The notes beneath the pieces were generated by a model, which saw nothing but the letters and a program-made list of their open reading frames with translations, was not told where the DNA came from and made no database searches. The position numbers and the translations under genes are program-made. Shown here in pieces: positions 1-11,794 of a DNA stretch of 64,000 bases (within the stretch, counting starts at the first letter, position 1; each line of letters opens with the position of its first letter). This DNA comes from Favolaschia claudopus (taxonomy: Eukaryota > Basidiomycota > Agaricomycetes > Agaricales > Mycenaceae): assembly GCA_037176885.1 (NCBI GenBank), contig JAWWNJ010000037.1, positions 310,001-374,000 of the forward strand, written 5' to 3'.

Positions 1-182
1 GCTCTCGCTGCACTTGACTATCACCAATCAACACCTGCGATGCTTGTCGACCTCTTTTCACGACTACATCTGTCGTTTTTTTGACTTGTTTTTGACGGTG
101 TCTTGATTTTTCTTGTCTCGTGTCGAGCGCGATCGCTCTATTCCGAAATCCACCCAACTGACTTGAGACTTATGCAAAAAAA

Positions 183-1189
183 ATGGGGAGCATGTCCACC
201 CGGGGTACCGTCAAATGCGTAATGTTGGGCGACGACGGCGTCGGCAAGGTGCGCCTCCCTTCCTTCTCTATTAATGGCGTTCTTCCTGAATCTTGTTCGC
301 TCGTAGACTTGCCTCCTCACTTCATACCAGGAGAAACGATTTCCCGACGGGTATATTCCCTCTGTGCGTCTTTCCCGCTACTTCAACGTGTAACAATGAA
401 TGTGTTGCGTTGGTAGACATACGGAGGCCACTCCGAAACAGTCTTCATCGGCGACACGCTGTATATTCTGGCTGTCTTCGATACCTCGTGTATGTCCTCT
501 CCTCTCCCCTTTCCCCTCCTCCTTTTCCGCCTTCCACACTTACTATAATCACTCAAATTCGATTACCAGGCGACCCACAATACACCCACCTCCGCCCCCT
601 TCTCTACCCCCAGAAAGACATCTTCCTCCTCTGCTTCAGCGTCGTCTCCTCCTCCTCGTTCGCTAGCGTCAGAGATGTGTATGTAGCAGAGGCGAATCAT
701 TTCTGTGCCGGTGTCCCGGCCGTGGTTGTTGGCCTGCAAATCGACTTGCGGGAGTCTACGAAACGGAGGGGAGTGAGTGAGGTGGTTTCGAGGACACAGG
801 GCGAGGAGATGGCGTGGGCCATTGGTGCGAGCGCGTATGTGGAGTGTTCGGCGAAGACGGGGGTGGGGGTGCAGGGTGTGTTTGTTAAGGTGCGTCCAAT
901 CATTCTTGGTCTCCTCCGCGTTTTCTTCGTTCTTCGCCCTCCGTCTGCGTCTCCGGATGTTGTTTCTTTCGTATTCGCTTTTTATGTCACTTTTTTTCTT
1001 GTGCTTCCTTTGCCCTTCGCGTTTGGGTTCTTATGAGCTGTGCATACCTAGGCGGTCGTAGTGGCAGCGGAATCTCAAACTCGCTCTCGCGACTCGGACG
1101 GGGATCGCCAGGTCGAAGGGGGAGCCGGGGTGGAGGGTGCACGGAAGAGGCTTTTCAGAAGGAGGACGGGGAGGTGTATCGTGCTTTAG
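183..1189 (+). CDS. Atypical Rho-family small GTPase
   Basis: Rho/Cdc42-like switch protein of about 217 residues, expected at membranes. Five exons fit: 183-248, 307-363, 417-489, 570-889 and 1052-1189, all with GT-AG introns in phase. The P-loop reads GDDGVGKT, the switch I region follows FPDGYIPSTYGGHSETV, and the Rho signature LRPLLYP, the G4 element LQIDLRE and the G5 element ECSAK are present. The C-terminus is basic and ends CIVL, a CaaL box expected to be geranylgeranylated. Three catalytic positions differ from Cdc42: Gly12 is Asp, Gly60 is Cys and Gln61 is Asp (DTSCDPQY instead of DTAGQEDY, same length). Family knowledge predicts little or no GTP hydrolysis. ATG at 183 is used; ATG at 192 is an alternative start. 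Family call is firm; loss of hydrolysis is inference. Confidence 0.85.
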
Positions 1190-3590
1190 GTAGTGGGATG
1201 TAGGGAGGAAGAGGAGGGTGGTGCGTCGCCTTCAAGGTTCGTTTTTGTCTTCGTTGAGGATGGGTGGAATGAATTGATAACAAGATATCTCATAGGGTGG
1301 CGCTCCTCGAGTACGAGGCGTCAGCCTCTACTACGGCTACTCACCTCCGTGCCCATATTGCCGCTACCTCGGGTTCTCTCGTCGTCTCGCACGTCCCACC
1401 CGAGCCATCCCCTTGTCTCCTCCCGATCCTCATCCATGTCGTCAGACGGGCGGGCAGCCGTGTCCCCATTCAATGCTCGTCGCTCAGTGTCTCTGCACGG
1501 CACCTACGCTTGCCTCTGCGCTTCTCCTTCCATGGTGCATGATGGGTCGGATTCGCCTTTGCACGGCCGTTTGCTGCGCAAGGGGAGAACCTTCGTCTCC
1601 TTCTTTCCTTTCACATTTCACACCTTTCCTCCCGCATCTCTTCCCGCCTCAGCTCGCCTCAACACACCGCACACTTCGCCCGTCTCTCCTCGTAGCTCAC
1701 TTCTCCTCAATCCCTCAAACTCACCCCGCGCCTCAAACTCACCGGCCGCTACTGTCTACGGCTGCGTCGTTGCCGGCTTCTTTTGCCTCCGTGTCTCTCT
1801 TGTGCGGGACTGTGAGGTCGAGGCGATCAGAAGGGTGGTGGCACCGTCGTCGGCTCTCCTTGCCTTGCCTCCTGAGCTGCAGCAGCTGCAACTGCTGCAA
1901 CAGATGTAATTGCTGAGGAGCTCCGGCAGACCGAGATGGACTCAGTAGCGCGGGGCAACAGGTTTGGCGGTGCGTTGATGGATGGCGGGGGAGAGAAGTG
2001 GGGGCATCGCGCCCTGTCCGTGATCATGATCATGCGTCACAAACGACACGGTTTTGCGATGGCTCGCGGGAGTTCAGCACTCCAGCCGACCGACTTGGGT
2101 AGCATGCGCGAGCGGCAGCTCTTTTGAGGTGTTTATGCTCAGCAGGGGCTCGGGCTCAATAAAATATGCGTCTGGTACATAAAGGTGAAGCATATTGCTT
2201 TTTCGGTCTGAGGGGGCAGGTGCCCGTCTTTGACTTGCCTTCGTTGCTGCTTCAACTACCAGACTATGTAGAACTACAATTGAATGATCAATGCGGACAC
2301 CGTTGAGGTGTGTATCCTTAATTTTGGCCGATCAAAGCATGTCACAGTCGCGTTGCGTCACAGTCACAGTCACGCAAGCCCCTCTTTCCTTCTTCCACGC
2401 GCGTCAGAAGGGGACTTTCCTCTTTCATTTCTCTTTGCGGGATGGCCTGTTCTGGCTTATAAATTCCCCTTTGGCCTGGGATCCAAAATCGCGGCTACTT
2501 GAAACTCCAATTCTTCCCCCACAAAATTCGACTTGGATTCGTTTGAAGGTCGTGAAGCTTAATCTAAGCACCCTGAATAGACTTGGAATCTTGAGCATCG
2601 CGACTTGAAAGGTCGAAACCTTCCGATCTACACGATCTATTGAGCTTCTGTCTAGTTTTCGTGTGCCGATTCAGATACTCAATTTGCGATATTTCAGTCT
2701 CCGTATGTCATCCCCGCTCACGAAAAGCGAGCCCCGAGAATGCTTATCCCGTAGAAGTTGCTGCTCTACGCGTGTGCTGTCGATCTCTTGCCATTCCAGA
2801 GCATTGTGCGGCAGGGAAGCGGTCTACGGCGCCCGTGAGGTTCACGCGTTTGTTTTCGACTGCAGTGCGAAACCATGATTTTGCATAGGGACACGCTTAT
2901 TCACGTTCTCTGAGGCGCTTTGATTATGACTCCTCCTCTCTGCCAGTGTTACTTGCATCGCCATATGTGAGTTAACTCAAACTTTAACAGATCTCTAACT
3001 GCACGGTGCAGGTGTCTAGAAAGCTCCGTCGCATGGGTTGGCGTTGCCTCCGAGTCGACTCCCCATGATCACATCTTTTCGCTCCCCCCAAATTCGTATC
3101 TCCTCATTTGATTTCACTCACACGAGTGCTGCGAATGAGTTTGCCCCAGAATATTCACTTCAACGATTTGGCAACAGAGACACAGCACGAAAAGCTGTCA
3201 AAGGCAAACCACGCGCAGATCGTGAGGGTCAGTCGGAGAGCGCTCATAACTGCTGCCTCATGCTGGTTATTGTCCCAAGATGAACTGTTGTGCGCCCGAG
3301 ACAGTCTAAAATAATCGTGGTACTAATTTTATGCCAGTGATAAATACCTCTCAAACCCGATATCGACAGCGCATACCTCCCCTTCGCCAAACCTATCCGC
3401 AGCGAGAACAAAGACCTTTACACCCTGAGCGTGGGTGCCATTGTCTTCTCAGCCATTGATTACGTAACCAAATACAATAGGGCCATCAATTGGAGACGCC
3501 GAGCTTCGCCCAAGCTTCGCCTATACTTATAGCTCTCTTGGAGCTCGCTGTCGCTCTCTTTCCTTCCCTCGCTCCTCACCGTTGACCCCG
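1190..3590. other. Gene-poor stretch, no supported gene
   Basis: 1190-2130 is GC-rich and pyrimidine-biased on plus. It carries long overlapping plus-strand frames of low-complexity Ser/Arg/Pro sequence that match no family I recognise and show no codon or splice logic. It probably includes the 3' untranslated region of the GTPase gene. 2131-3590 is more AT-rich, with a TATA-like stretch near 2458 and short frames at 3135-3314 and 3340-3531 that might be decayed coding sequence. The last ~60 bases before 3591 are the likely 5' leader of the next gene. Confidence 0.6.
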
Positions 3591-4871
3591 ATGCCGACCG
3601 CCAAACCCTTCTCGGTCTTTTTCCTCCTCCTCTGCCTCCCCTCGCTGGCCCTTCTCCCCGGCTCCGCACTCGCCGCCAATCCCCACTCTAGGCGATCATC
3701 ATCCTTTTCCTTTTTCTGGCCGTGGCGGCGCTCCAACGCTGCACGAAGCGAGCCCTCAAACGGATACTTCGCCCCTGCAGATGGTGGTGGTACTATGCTG
3801 ACTGTGCGTGCTCACCTTGCCACGATGACGACAAGAGAGAATTCAATGTTATTCAGAAAGCCCCTGGTACCTTTCCCCCTGCCGGCGAACCTCTCAACAT
3901 CATAATATCGGGCAGCTCTGATCCAGCCGTTCTAAAGGATAGCCAGGCTCTAGGCGGGTTTCGCAATTTTTTCCTGTGAGTATTCTCAGTGGCACGCAAG
4001 CCGTATTTGTCGGTTCTCCGTCGGCGTTGTCTTACTCACATCTTTAGGTCCATCGGGTTCTCAGGCGAGTGTCTCGGGCAGCATTCGGGTCTGCCGCAAA
4101 CAGCCGATCTCGGGGACGGGAATGGTTTCGGTGCGTCGTAGTCCGCTCCCATTTGCGAGTGTCTCTTATTCATCTTGGCGGCAGTAAACGAAACCGCTGT
4201 CTTACGCTACAACTACGGTGACCCCGCCCTCGGGACATGCCAGGAGACCATCCAAGGCGGAAACCACTTCCGCTACTGGACGCAGAACGGCAAGTCCGCC
4301 GACAGTGGCGCGTACTTCTTCGCCACTTCGTACGAGAAGCCCATCGCGCAGGGCCACGATATCATCGTCAATGGGTACAATCTCGGGCGGTGAGTTCTCT
4401 CTCTCTATGCGTATCTTTAACCTGACTGACCACCCCACACAGCGACTGGCTCATCGGCAACATCACCAACACCCCCATCAACACCACCGCCCTCACCAAC
4501 ACCTCCACTTTCACCGGCACCACCTCCTACGCCGGCTTCGTCTACACCTCCTCCATCGCGTACGTCTCCGGGCTCCTACCCAACTCCAGCGACGGCGTCA
4601 ACCACGCGGGCACCGTCGGCGTCAACGGCGCGAATGCGGTCGATGGGTTGGTGGCTGTTGTGACCATTGCGATTACGACGAAGCCGGCGAATGCGACTTC
4701 GGGCGCGGCTGGGTGCGTGTTTTGCCGTTTCACTCGTTGCAGTCCTCTGACCTTGTATTACTTATGATATTCAGCTCAGGAGGCAGACTAGACCCCCAAT
4801 CAATACCCGCACTGATACCCACGACATTCCTCCTGCTTTCGTCGCTGCTGCTTGGGGCGCTGGCGCTCTAG
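3591..4871 (+). CDS. Secreted GPI-anchored protein, unknown function
   Basis: A 328-residue predicted cell-surface protein. Exons 3591-3803, 3857-3975, 4048-4130, 4185-4389, 4443-4712 and 4775-4871 join in frame with good GT-AG borders. Residues 1-30 form a signal peptide (MPTAKPFSVFFLLLCLPSLA...). The mature part has the blocks GECLGQHSGLPQT, ETAVLRYNYGDP, CQETIQGGNHFRYW and FFATSYEKP, and several N-glycosylation sequons near the C-terminal third. The last exon encodes a small-residue linker and a hydrophobic tail ending ALAL, the layout of a GPI-attachment signal. I recognise the general pattern of basidiomycete GPI-anchored proteins with no known activity and assign no reaction. The frame opens upstream only with TTG at 3582, so ATG 3591 is the start. 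Confidence 0.75.
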
Positions 4872-5632
4872 CTTACGGTGATATGACCCTGGACTTGGTA
4901 CGACCGCGACGACCCCCACCCTGACACGACGAAGCAAGGCATGCTGTATATCCATATAGTTTATCATATTCCATAGACGACGCGCTGGCACGGACCACTA
5001 CCAAATACATCAATGCGACAATCACAGCGATATAGTGTGATGATTTTTTGGTGAGGGGGATTTTGTACGCGTGGAAAGTTACTGCAGTGCGTTCGGCCGG
5101 ATTCCAAGTCCTTCGATGCTACTGCCCCCGTAGCTTGGCCCGGTGGCCTCTCCGAAACTAGTCGGAGATTCAGACGCTATTAGCAAGCCTTGGCGTTATG
5201 CTCGAGCCTCAGTTACACACTCGGGGTCGAGTTTCGACGTCGTGAATGGAAGGTGATGGTTCCGAAATCTTCAATGTGTTTCAGACTCGGAGATTCTTCA
5301 GCCCGTGGCTCCGACGTTTTCGTGCATAGACCGTGCCCATTTCTGCCTCACTGAAGTTGCTTCAACCTACTGTCGGCTCGCTGGTAGGAATTGTTGGCCC
5401 GGTCCTACACGGAATCCTGATCATGAAAAGGGGAGAATTTGTTACTATTTTGTTAATCTACTTGCTCGTATGCGAGCTGGAGCGGAGGGAACAACGGGGG
5501 AGGGTTCAAGGTGAATACTTCTGACCAACACTTGAAGCAAAGCGCAGGGTCAAACGCAGTCACCTTGAACATGCGTTCGTCTTTCCGCGCCTCCCGAGTC
5601 CTGACACTAATATACACTGCAATTCAGTTCTA
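4872..5632. other. Intergenic region, nothing recognised
   Basis: About 760 bases between the stop codons of two convergent genes. Only short unsupported frames are present (for example 5305-5514). No RNA gene or repeat was recognised. Confidence 0.6.
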
Positions 5633-6383
5633 CTAAAGCCCGAGCGTAAACACCGCAACAGCGCTGTCGGCCGCATGTTTCGCGAGTCGGTCGGCGAGAG
5701 TGTTGAGTTCACGCGGGACGTGAAGGAACCTTATCGTAAACCCGCCTCGTTCGTATTCCGTCACAACATCGTCCAAACATTTAAAGAGATCGAAATTTGT
5801 CGGTAGCTCCCCTTGCGATGTTCGCCAATTATTCTCCTGAGTGGCGAGGTGAAGCATGCCGTCTGTTACAAGTTTGCTTGTCGGAACGTACCTTCCACTG
5901 CGGCACCCACTCGGTGATCCCTTTCACGACGTACTGAGAATCCGCGACGACGACCCATTCTGAAGTCAGATCTGGTCCCATATGCAGACATCGTATCGGC
6001 TGGCAACCATTCTCATTCAGGGTCGCATTGATGAGCGTGCGAAGGCCATGTATAGCAGCAAGGAGCTCTGCGCGCTGACTTGTTCTTGGACGACTCAGAT
6101 CGAGCGGGTCCATGTTGTTGGTAACAGAGAGGGAGACTTGATCTAGGGCATTGTCGCCGATGGCGAAGCCGATTCCGGAGCGGGCGTTATGCTGGCCGTT
6201 GGCGAGGCAGGATCCGTCGACGAAGACTAGGGGGTGACCGTGGCAGGCGCTAACATCGCCAGCCGAACTTCGACAGCAGCGAGCGAAGAAGCGTTCGCAG
6301 GAATTGCAGCGGTCGTGAACGCGGGTGGGGGTGTCCTCCCAGCGCCATTCGAATTCCCTGCAAAATTTGAATTGTCGCTGCAT
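5633..6383 (-). CDS. RNase H type I domain protein (copy 1)
   Basis: Stand-alone RNase H-like protein of about 231 residues, expected to cut RNA in RNA-DNA hybrids. Exon 1 is 6383-5892 and exon 2 is 5836-5633, joined across a 54-base GT-AG intron between QWK and ENNWRTS. Visible catalytic-type residues are Asp in FVDGSC, Glu in QRAELLA, Asp in VVADSQYVV and Asp in LADRLA, the order of the RNase H DEDD site. A Cys/His-rich N-terminal stretch (FKFC...CNSCERFFARCC) precedes the domain and may bind zinc. No reverse transcriptase or other transposon part lies beside it, so it is not obviously an element fragment. The first in-frame ATG is 6383. The frame is open upstream to 6440, so a short extra 5' exon is possible. 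Confidence 0.75.
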
Positions 6384-6916
6384 CCGTTTGGAGCGGAGTG
6401 GAAAGTGAGGCACCAGTGAGGGTCGGTATCGAGAGTTCAAATTGAAAAGGTTTCAGATTCATGATTATATTGATTCCATCATTTCGTGATCGGTTTCCAG
6501 ACGAATTCAAGGTCGAAATAACAGTCGGAAAATCTCAACGAAATCTCCCTTTGAAGTTGCATCGAAAAATTCTCCATTGGCATACTTACATAGCCAAGGC
6601 GAAATAAGGTAGGTTCAAATATTCTCGCCAATGACCATCATCCAGCTTTGTTCCTACGGTTGAACAAGATGTTCAACTTGAGAAGCTTGAGAGTTCAACC
6701 CATGTTCAACTTTGATTCGGCACAACCAGGCTCGGCCCTGCAGAATCGCCCTTGGTTAAGCTTGATTCCTTAAATCAGGCTAGCAAACTCATTGATGTAC
6801 GACATACATATTATCCGGAATTATGACCCTCTATTTAACGGGATATGGCCTGAGATTGCATCTATGACTTGAGAAACTCGAAAGCGTTCATTAATATCGT
6901 GTTGCATAAGGAATCA
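6384..6916. other. Intergenic region
   Basis: About 530 AT-rich bases separate the RNase H start from the transporter stop, both on minus. It must hold the RNase H promoter. A repeated motif with the core GTTCAAC in both orientations is seen near 6659-6715. No gene was recognised. Confidence 0.5.
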
Positions 6917-9257
6917 TTATGTCGAATGTTCCGCGAATCTACTTCGCTTCCTAAGTTGCGGTCCGTAATTCCACAGGAGAAATGGTCTGGATTAGAACAT
7001 GAACACCAGTGAATATATCGAGACGCATATGCCAGACGACGGAAGCAACTCACGATGGGCACCCGAAAGCAATCGCAAACGCAGCCAATAGCGTATCACC
7101 TTTGCCATATCCGAGGCTCTTATATAGCTGCTCGGCGAACAGCGGGAAAACGAAGCCCAGTATCGAGCGAAGACAGCCTACAGATGCCAGGGCTGATGAA
7201 TACCCGGTGTCAGTGTTCTATGCCCTCTAGTGGAATGGGCTGAAGTACACACACCTGAGGCAGCGTAAAGTGTAAATACGTCGATAAGATAGAGCTGGAT
7301 GCATTGATATGTGAGAATCATGCCCACTCCTACGAGCACGATTCCCTGGATGGATGTTTGTCGGATGAAACGACTCGACAGAAGGAATTCACGTACAATG
7401 TCTGGGACAATCCAATGTACCTTCGCCTGAACAGTCCACCCGACAATGAACAGACCAATTGGGAGGACAAAGACTCCGGGAAACATCGCAGCTAGATTTG
7501 TATAATACCGGGTGAGAGTCAAGTGAGAGTTAAGCAGTCGGTATGTATACAAATACAACTCACGGATTCGATACTCGGGACGCCCCTCGCCGCCGTTCTT
7601 TTCCTTCAGCCGCTTATATATACCGTCCATCATACGTGCATTAACTTGCGATGCCCCGGTGAAGCCGATCCCCAGTGCGATGTAGTTGAGACCCGATATA
7701 CCGACAGTTTCTCCATAAACTCCCTGGAACATGAGCGGCATGGATGTGAGGAACACTCATAGACACGGCCGTCTAGTTTGAGCAAGCAGAAAAGCGGGAT
7801 ATATGAATTGAGGCGTACAGTAGAACAGCCCGTACTGAAAGGCCATATAAATGCCGAGTGCTTGCAGGATTGGTTCGTTGATGAACAGAACAAAAGGGCG
7901 GATGATGGCGGTTTTCATTATTCGCGCCCAGCTGAGAGTGTTATGTAGAGAAGTAGTTGAACGATGGAGCGAAAAATGAGTGGACATACGTGCGGTCTGC
8001 GGTGGCGACAACAGAGCGGACATTCCGAATGGGACCCATCTCTGCGTCTAGTGACTTCTGAATCCGCTTCGCCTTTTGTTCTAAAAGGAACGGGGCGTAA
8101 GCTGTGAAACATCGATCATTCAACACATGTCCGAAACAGCTTGAACCCACTCGGCGGGCTACTCACATTCTCGAAGACAGAGGAGACCCAGTATCTGGAT
8201 AGCGACGTCGACTATGGATGTGGACCAAAACTAACCGAGATCATGGCAATCAGGTTCTATGCACACTGGTGGTGGAACATCGAAAAGAGACTAACCACCC
8301 ATCTCCAAGTCGACCTCTCAGCGATCCAGGCTCCACATAGTGGTCCAATGACTGGACCTAACAACGGTGCCAAAGAGTAGATAGCAATAGCCTGTCCACG
8401 TTCCTCCGTGTCCCAAATGTCTCCCAGAACTCCACCTCCGACCTTTAATCAGTAATCAGCATCTTGCGCGGGAGGTGAATGTACATATGCATGAAATAAC
8501 AAAGAACGCACCGCCAAGGGAGCACTTCCACCCAGACCAGCGAGAAACCTGAACGCCAGAAGTTGGCCTGTGTTCTGCGCAAATCCACAGCCGATATTCC
8601 AAACGAGAAACCATAGGTTGGCGCCTTGAATGATTTTGTTCCGACCCTGCCAGTGCGTTGAGTTGGAATTCGGGTGGTGAAAATACAAGTCAAGAAAATT
8701 CGCACAAATATTTCCGACAGGGGTCCCAGGAACTAGTAAAACAAGAGATTAATTTTCTGGCACAATCTGCTAACCCGAGGGAACCTCTCACAAGTGGTCC
8801 GATGGCTAGTTTAGAAGGTGAACAAAACTCGGAATCAACCATACGTACGATCGGAAGAAAGTAAACAAACGCACCAAACGCAAGCACGAAAATCGAAGTG
8901 ACCAGCCCAACAATCACATCACTGTGTATCCCAAAGCCCTCCGCCACCTGCGCGCTCGCAGGCGCAACCATGCTCGACGACACCGGAGAGATAAAGGTGA
9001 AGCACGAAACCACCATCGTTGCGGCCCATTTCTTTTGTCGGCTCCAACTGCGAGGTGATTATATTCGAATTAACAATGGGTAGCAAAGAACGAAGAACGA
9101 GCTTTTTCGGATTCAACAGGTCGTCGGGGCCATCGAAATCGACGATGATGATGTCCTCCACGGTCGTGTCGCGAACTTCCGCCTTCTCGTTGTCGGATAG
9201 TTCGATGGTCGGTGTCAGCGATTCCGGGGGTGTCATTCGCGAATGCCAGTGAGCCAT
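6917..9257 (-). CDS. MFS drug/polyamine-type transporter (copy A)
   Basis: Twelve-TM major facilitator of the DHA1 (Tpo1/Flr1-like) group, a predicted proton antiporter of the plasma membrane. About fourteen exons can be joined. The cytosolic N-terminus ends DFDGPDDLLNPK, then come NWSRQKKWAATMVVSCFTF (TM1), SSMVAPASAQVA, LAFAIGPLFLGPLSEIFGR, QNTGQLLAFRFLAGLGGSAP and GPVIGPLCGAWIAE (motif C region). The long central loop reads LEQKAKRIQKSLDAEMGP. The second half contains SMPLMFQGVYG, PIGLFIVGW and FPLFAEQLYKSLGYG. The stop is at 6917-6919. The first intron (9102-9048) needs a GC donor to restore the family block NPKNWSR. Paralogue of the gene at 15253-17495. Substrate cannot be told from sequence. 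Confidence 0.85.
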
Positions 9258-9867
9258 TTTGAGGGAAAGAATTTGAAACGACAAACGCAACGGAGCCTGG
9301 AGGATACTGGGCCCTTATATTCCTCGCGGGACGCGACCGACCCGTCCCACGGAACATCTCCGTCAACATTTACGATTAGGGCATGAGTAAGTAAAGAGGG
9401 TGTGTCAAGGGACGCCGATTTACTTCCTTCCGGATCGTGGATAATCCGATGGCTTACCGCAGTGGTTGAAGTGTGAGCTTGTGTACTCAACTCGAGTTCT
9501 TTGTGAGCATTTTTAAGAGATCAAAGGGAGTCCGATGAACACAGTCTGATCATGAGAAGTCCAAGCTGTTGGCGATCCAAAACACGAAAACGGGTTGCTT
9601 CCGCATGCCGCACGGTGTGAATTCCGGCGATCCCCAGATAAAGAGATCTTGAGTAATGGGTCTGTCAGTCTTTTCAAGAAGTGAGAAGATGACAACATTG
9701 ATTTGCTCCGAATGCAAGAATACGTAGAGAGAGCGATGTGATTTGATTATGACCCAGATACGATACGAGAACATATACCAAGACTCCTGGATGAAATAAA
9801 AGTCATCAACGTGAAAAAGACCGGCAGCAACTTGAATAGAGAAGGGAAAGCTCACCAAGACCTATGT
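9258..9867. other. Intergenic region
   Basis: About 610 bases between the start of the MFS gene and the end of the RNase H copy 2, both on minus, so this is the MFS promoter. No clear motif or gene was recognised. Confidence 0.5.
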
Positions 9868-10541
9868 CTAGAAGTGAAGCGGCAAAGCAGCAGCGCGAGA
9901 GGCGAGCGCATCAGCCAGATGATTGAGTTCACGGGGAACATGAAGGAATTGCACAGTGACGCCCTGCCTCTCGTATTCCTGCACAGCATCGTCCAAACGT
10001 TTGAAGAGATCGACGTTCTTGGGCCTAACCCCCTTGCTTGTCCTCCAGCCATTGACCTTCCACTGAAACACCCAGTCGGTGATTCCCTGGACAACGTAAT
10101 CCGAATCCGCCGCGACAACATAGACTTTCTCTTTCTCTGCGCTCGGCAAATGGGCCCGCAACCCTACGTGGTACTTTAATTTCTTCTCAAGGACCATTTC
10201 CAACCCATGAATCGCTGCGAGGAGCTCGGCGCGCTGATTCGTGCGTGGAGCGCCAGGATCCATCTTGTCGTCCACAGGGAGAGAAAGCTGGTCATTCGGA
10301 TTGATCCCAAGAGCACAACCAATTCCTGCGCGCGCATAGGGTTTTCCGTTGTTGGGCAAGCACCGTCGACGAAGACAAAGGGATAGTAGTGGCAGAGTTC
10401 TTCGGCGTGGTGGCAGCAACGGCCAAAGAAACGGTCGCAGTTGTGGCAGCGGTCGATGCGAGCAGCTACGGGGTCGGCGTCGAACTTGGGGCAGAATTTG
10501 AACAGTCTGGAAGAGACATTGGGATTGTTGTCGTGCGGCAT
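9868..10541 (-). pseudogene. RNase H type I paralogue (copy 2), frameshifted and intronless
   Basis: Paralogue of the gene at 5633-6383. The N-terminal block LFKFCPKF...CHNCDRFFGRCC and the first catalytic motif FVDGAC lie in one frame. From about 10350 downward the rest (NNGKPYARAGIG, NQRAELLA, VVAADSDYVV, LADALAS) lies in another. The change equals loss of one base near 10350-10360, within the region encoding GAC-PNNGKP. All four acidic positions survive across the two frames. The intron that copy 1 has after QWK is absent: QWKVNGWRTS is continuous, as expected for precise intron loss or a retrocopy. A tiny 38-base intron would also bypass the shift, but it would delete conserved residues. 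Start ATG 10541 gives MPHDNN; ATG 10631 is an alternative. A base-call error remains possible. Confidence 0.65.
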
Positions 10542-11794
10542 GATGGACGCAAGACCAAGGGGTGCTTCGAGGACGCGTGAGTGTCGGCTAATGCCAAGAA
10601 AGCCGGGTTCGCATGTCATGCCGGATGCCATAACTGTTGATCACCTCGCTCGTTTCTCCCACAATTTGTTGAATTTTGTTCTGCACCTTCGTCTGGATCG
10701 CTATTGTGTCCCTGGACCCGGAATAAACACCAAAACACTCAGTGGCCGTCACAAAACACAAATGGCCGACTAAGGAGGGGTGGCCGACTAACCCTCGCTG
10801 ATAGTATGATGTCGTTGAGCCCTCTTTATACTCCGATAAGAAACAATCTCCGACGTCGAGTTGAACATAGTGCTGGATGCAGGCGTAACCCAACGTACGG
10901 GCCTCAGATAATTGAGTGAGAAGGTCGAATATCAAAACCACACACGGTAACTTCGTAACTGCAACTTTGCATGATGAATGTGATGAATGAGGCGACGTGG
11001 AGAATTACTTAATTGTAGATAGTAAGGGTATAGACTATGGAGCCACTTATTCTGGCTTCAATAGCTGAAGCGCTGAAGTTTTGAATTTTTAGTACCGAAT
11101 CGGCCGAGTTTACGTAAGTTCAACTTGGGTTCAACCAAACGCAAACACTGACAAATAAAGATTCAGCGGTATGACAAGCAACAGCCGAACATGATTCAGA
11201 TCTGATCCGGGCGTCACCGCCACACATAACTTGCTCTCCACCACGACTTATTACTTCGAACACTGACCAGAGGCAGCCGCATGAGTCCAAGGGCATCAAG
11301 AAAAGATGACACCGATCGAAAGATTCAATGCGCGGTTCGTCTCAAGGTCTTTCCATAACACTTCCTCTCATTCGCTTTGCTTTCGCTCAAGAAATTGGAA
11401 GAACTGAAACGTGTAATTTCAGAATCTCAAAAGCAGTGAATTCCGTGGCATCGTCGCGTTTGTCTGACCGGCACAAAATACAAGCGAAGTACTCCCAAGC
11501 CTCCCGAGCGCTGATCATCAGCTGTAAAGGGACCCAGCGCGATATCAATCCAATCTAGAGTTTTCCTTCGCTACTTAGTTTTGCAATGACAGATTCGTCG
11601 CCATTGAAGACATGTACAGTTGACTGCACCATCAGCCCGAGTGCTCCGAATTAGTTTGTCCCACTATGCTCCTACAACTTATTGCTGACAGATGGACGCT
11701 TTATTTTGCCCAGGATTTTCAAGACAATTTGACTCGACGAGTCTCGTATGAAACGCAGAAGCAAGTCTACATAGAAATAACAAGATTGAAGGAA
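10542..11794. other. Intergenic region between divergent genes
   Basis: About 1.25 kb of mostly AT-rich DNA with only short frames. It probably contains the promoters of the minus-strand RNase H copy and the plus-strand Zn2Cys6 gene. No repeat or RNA gene was recognised. Confidence 0.5.

Noticed and set aside
1193..2127. Long plus-strand frames (up to 238 codons) after the GTPase gene
   Set aside because: Low-complexity Ser/Arg/Pro readings in several frames at once, no family motif and no splice pattern. Probably compositional.
3135..3531. Two short plus frames that faintly resemble the N-terminal helical region of an O-methyltransferase
   Set aside because: Similarity is weak, frames do not join cleanly and no SAM-binding motif follows. 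Not strong enough to call even as a remnant.
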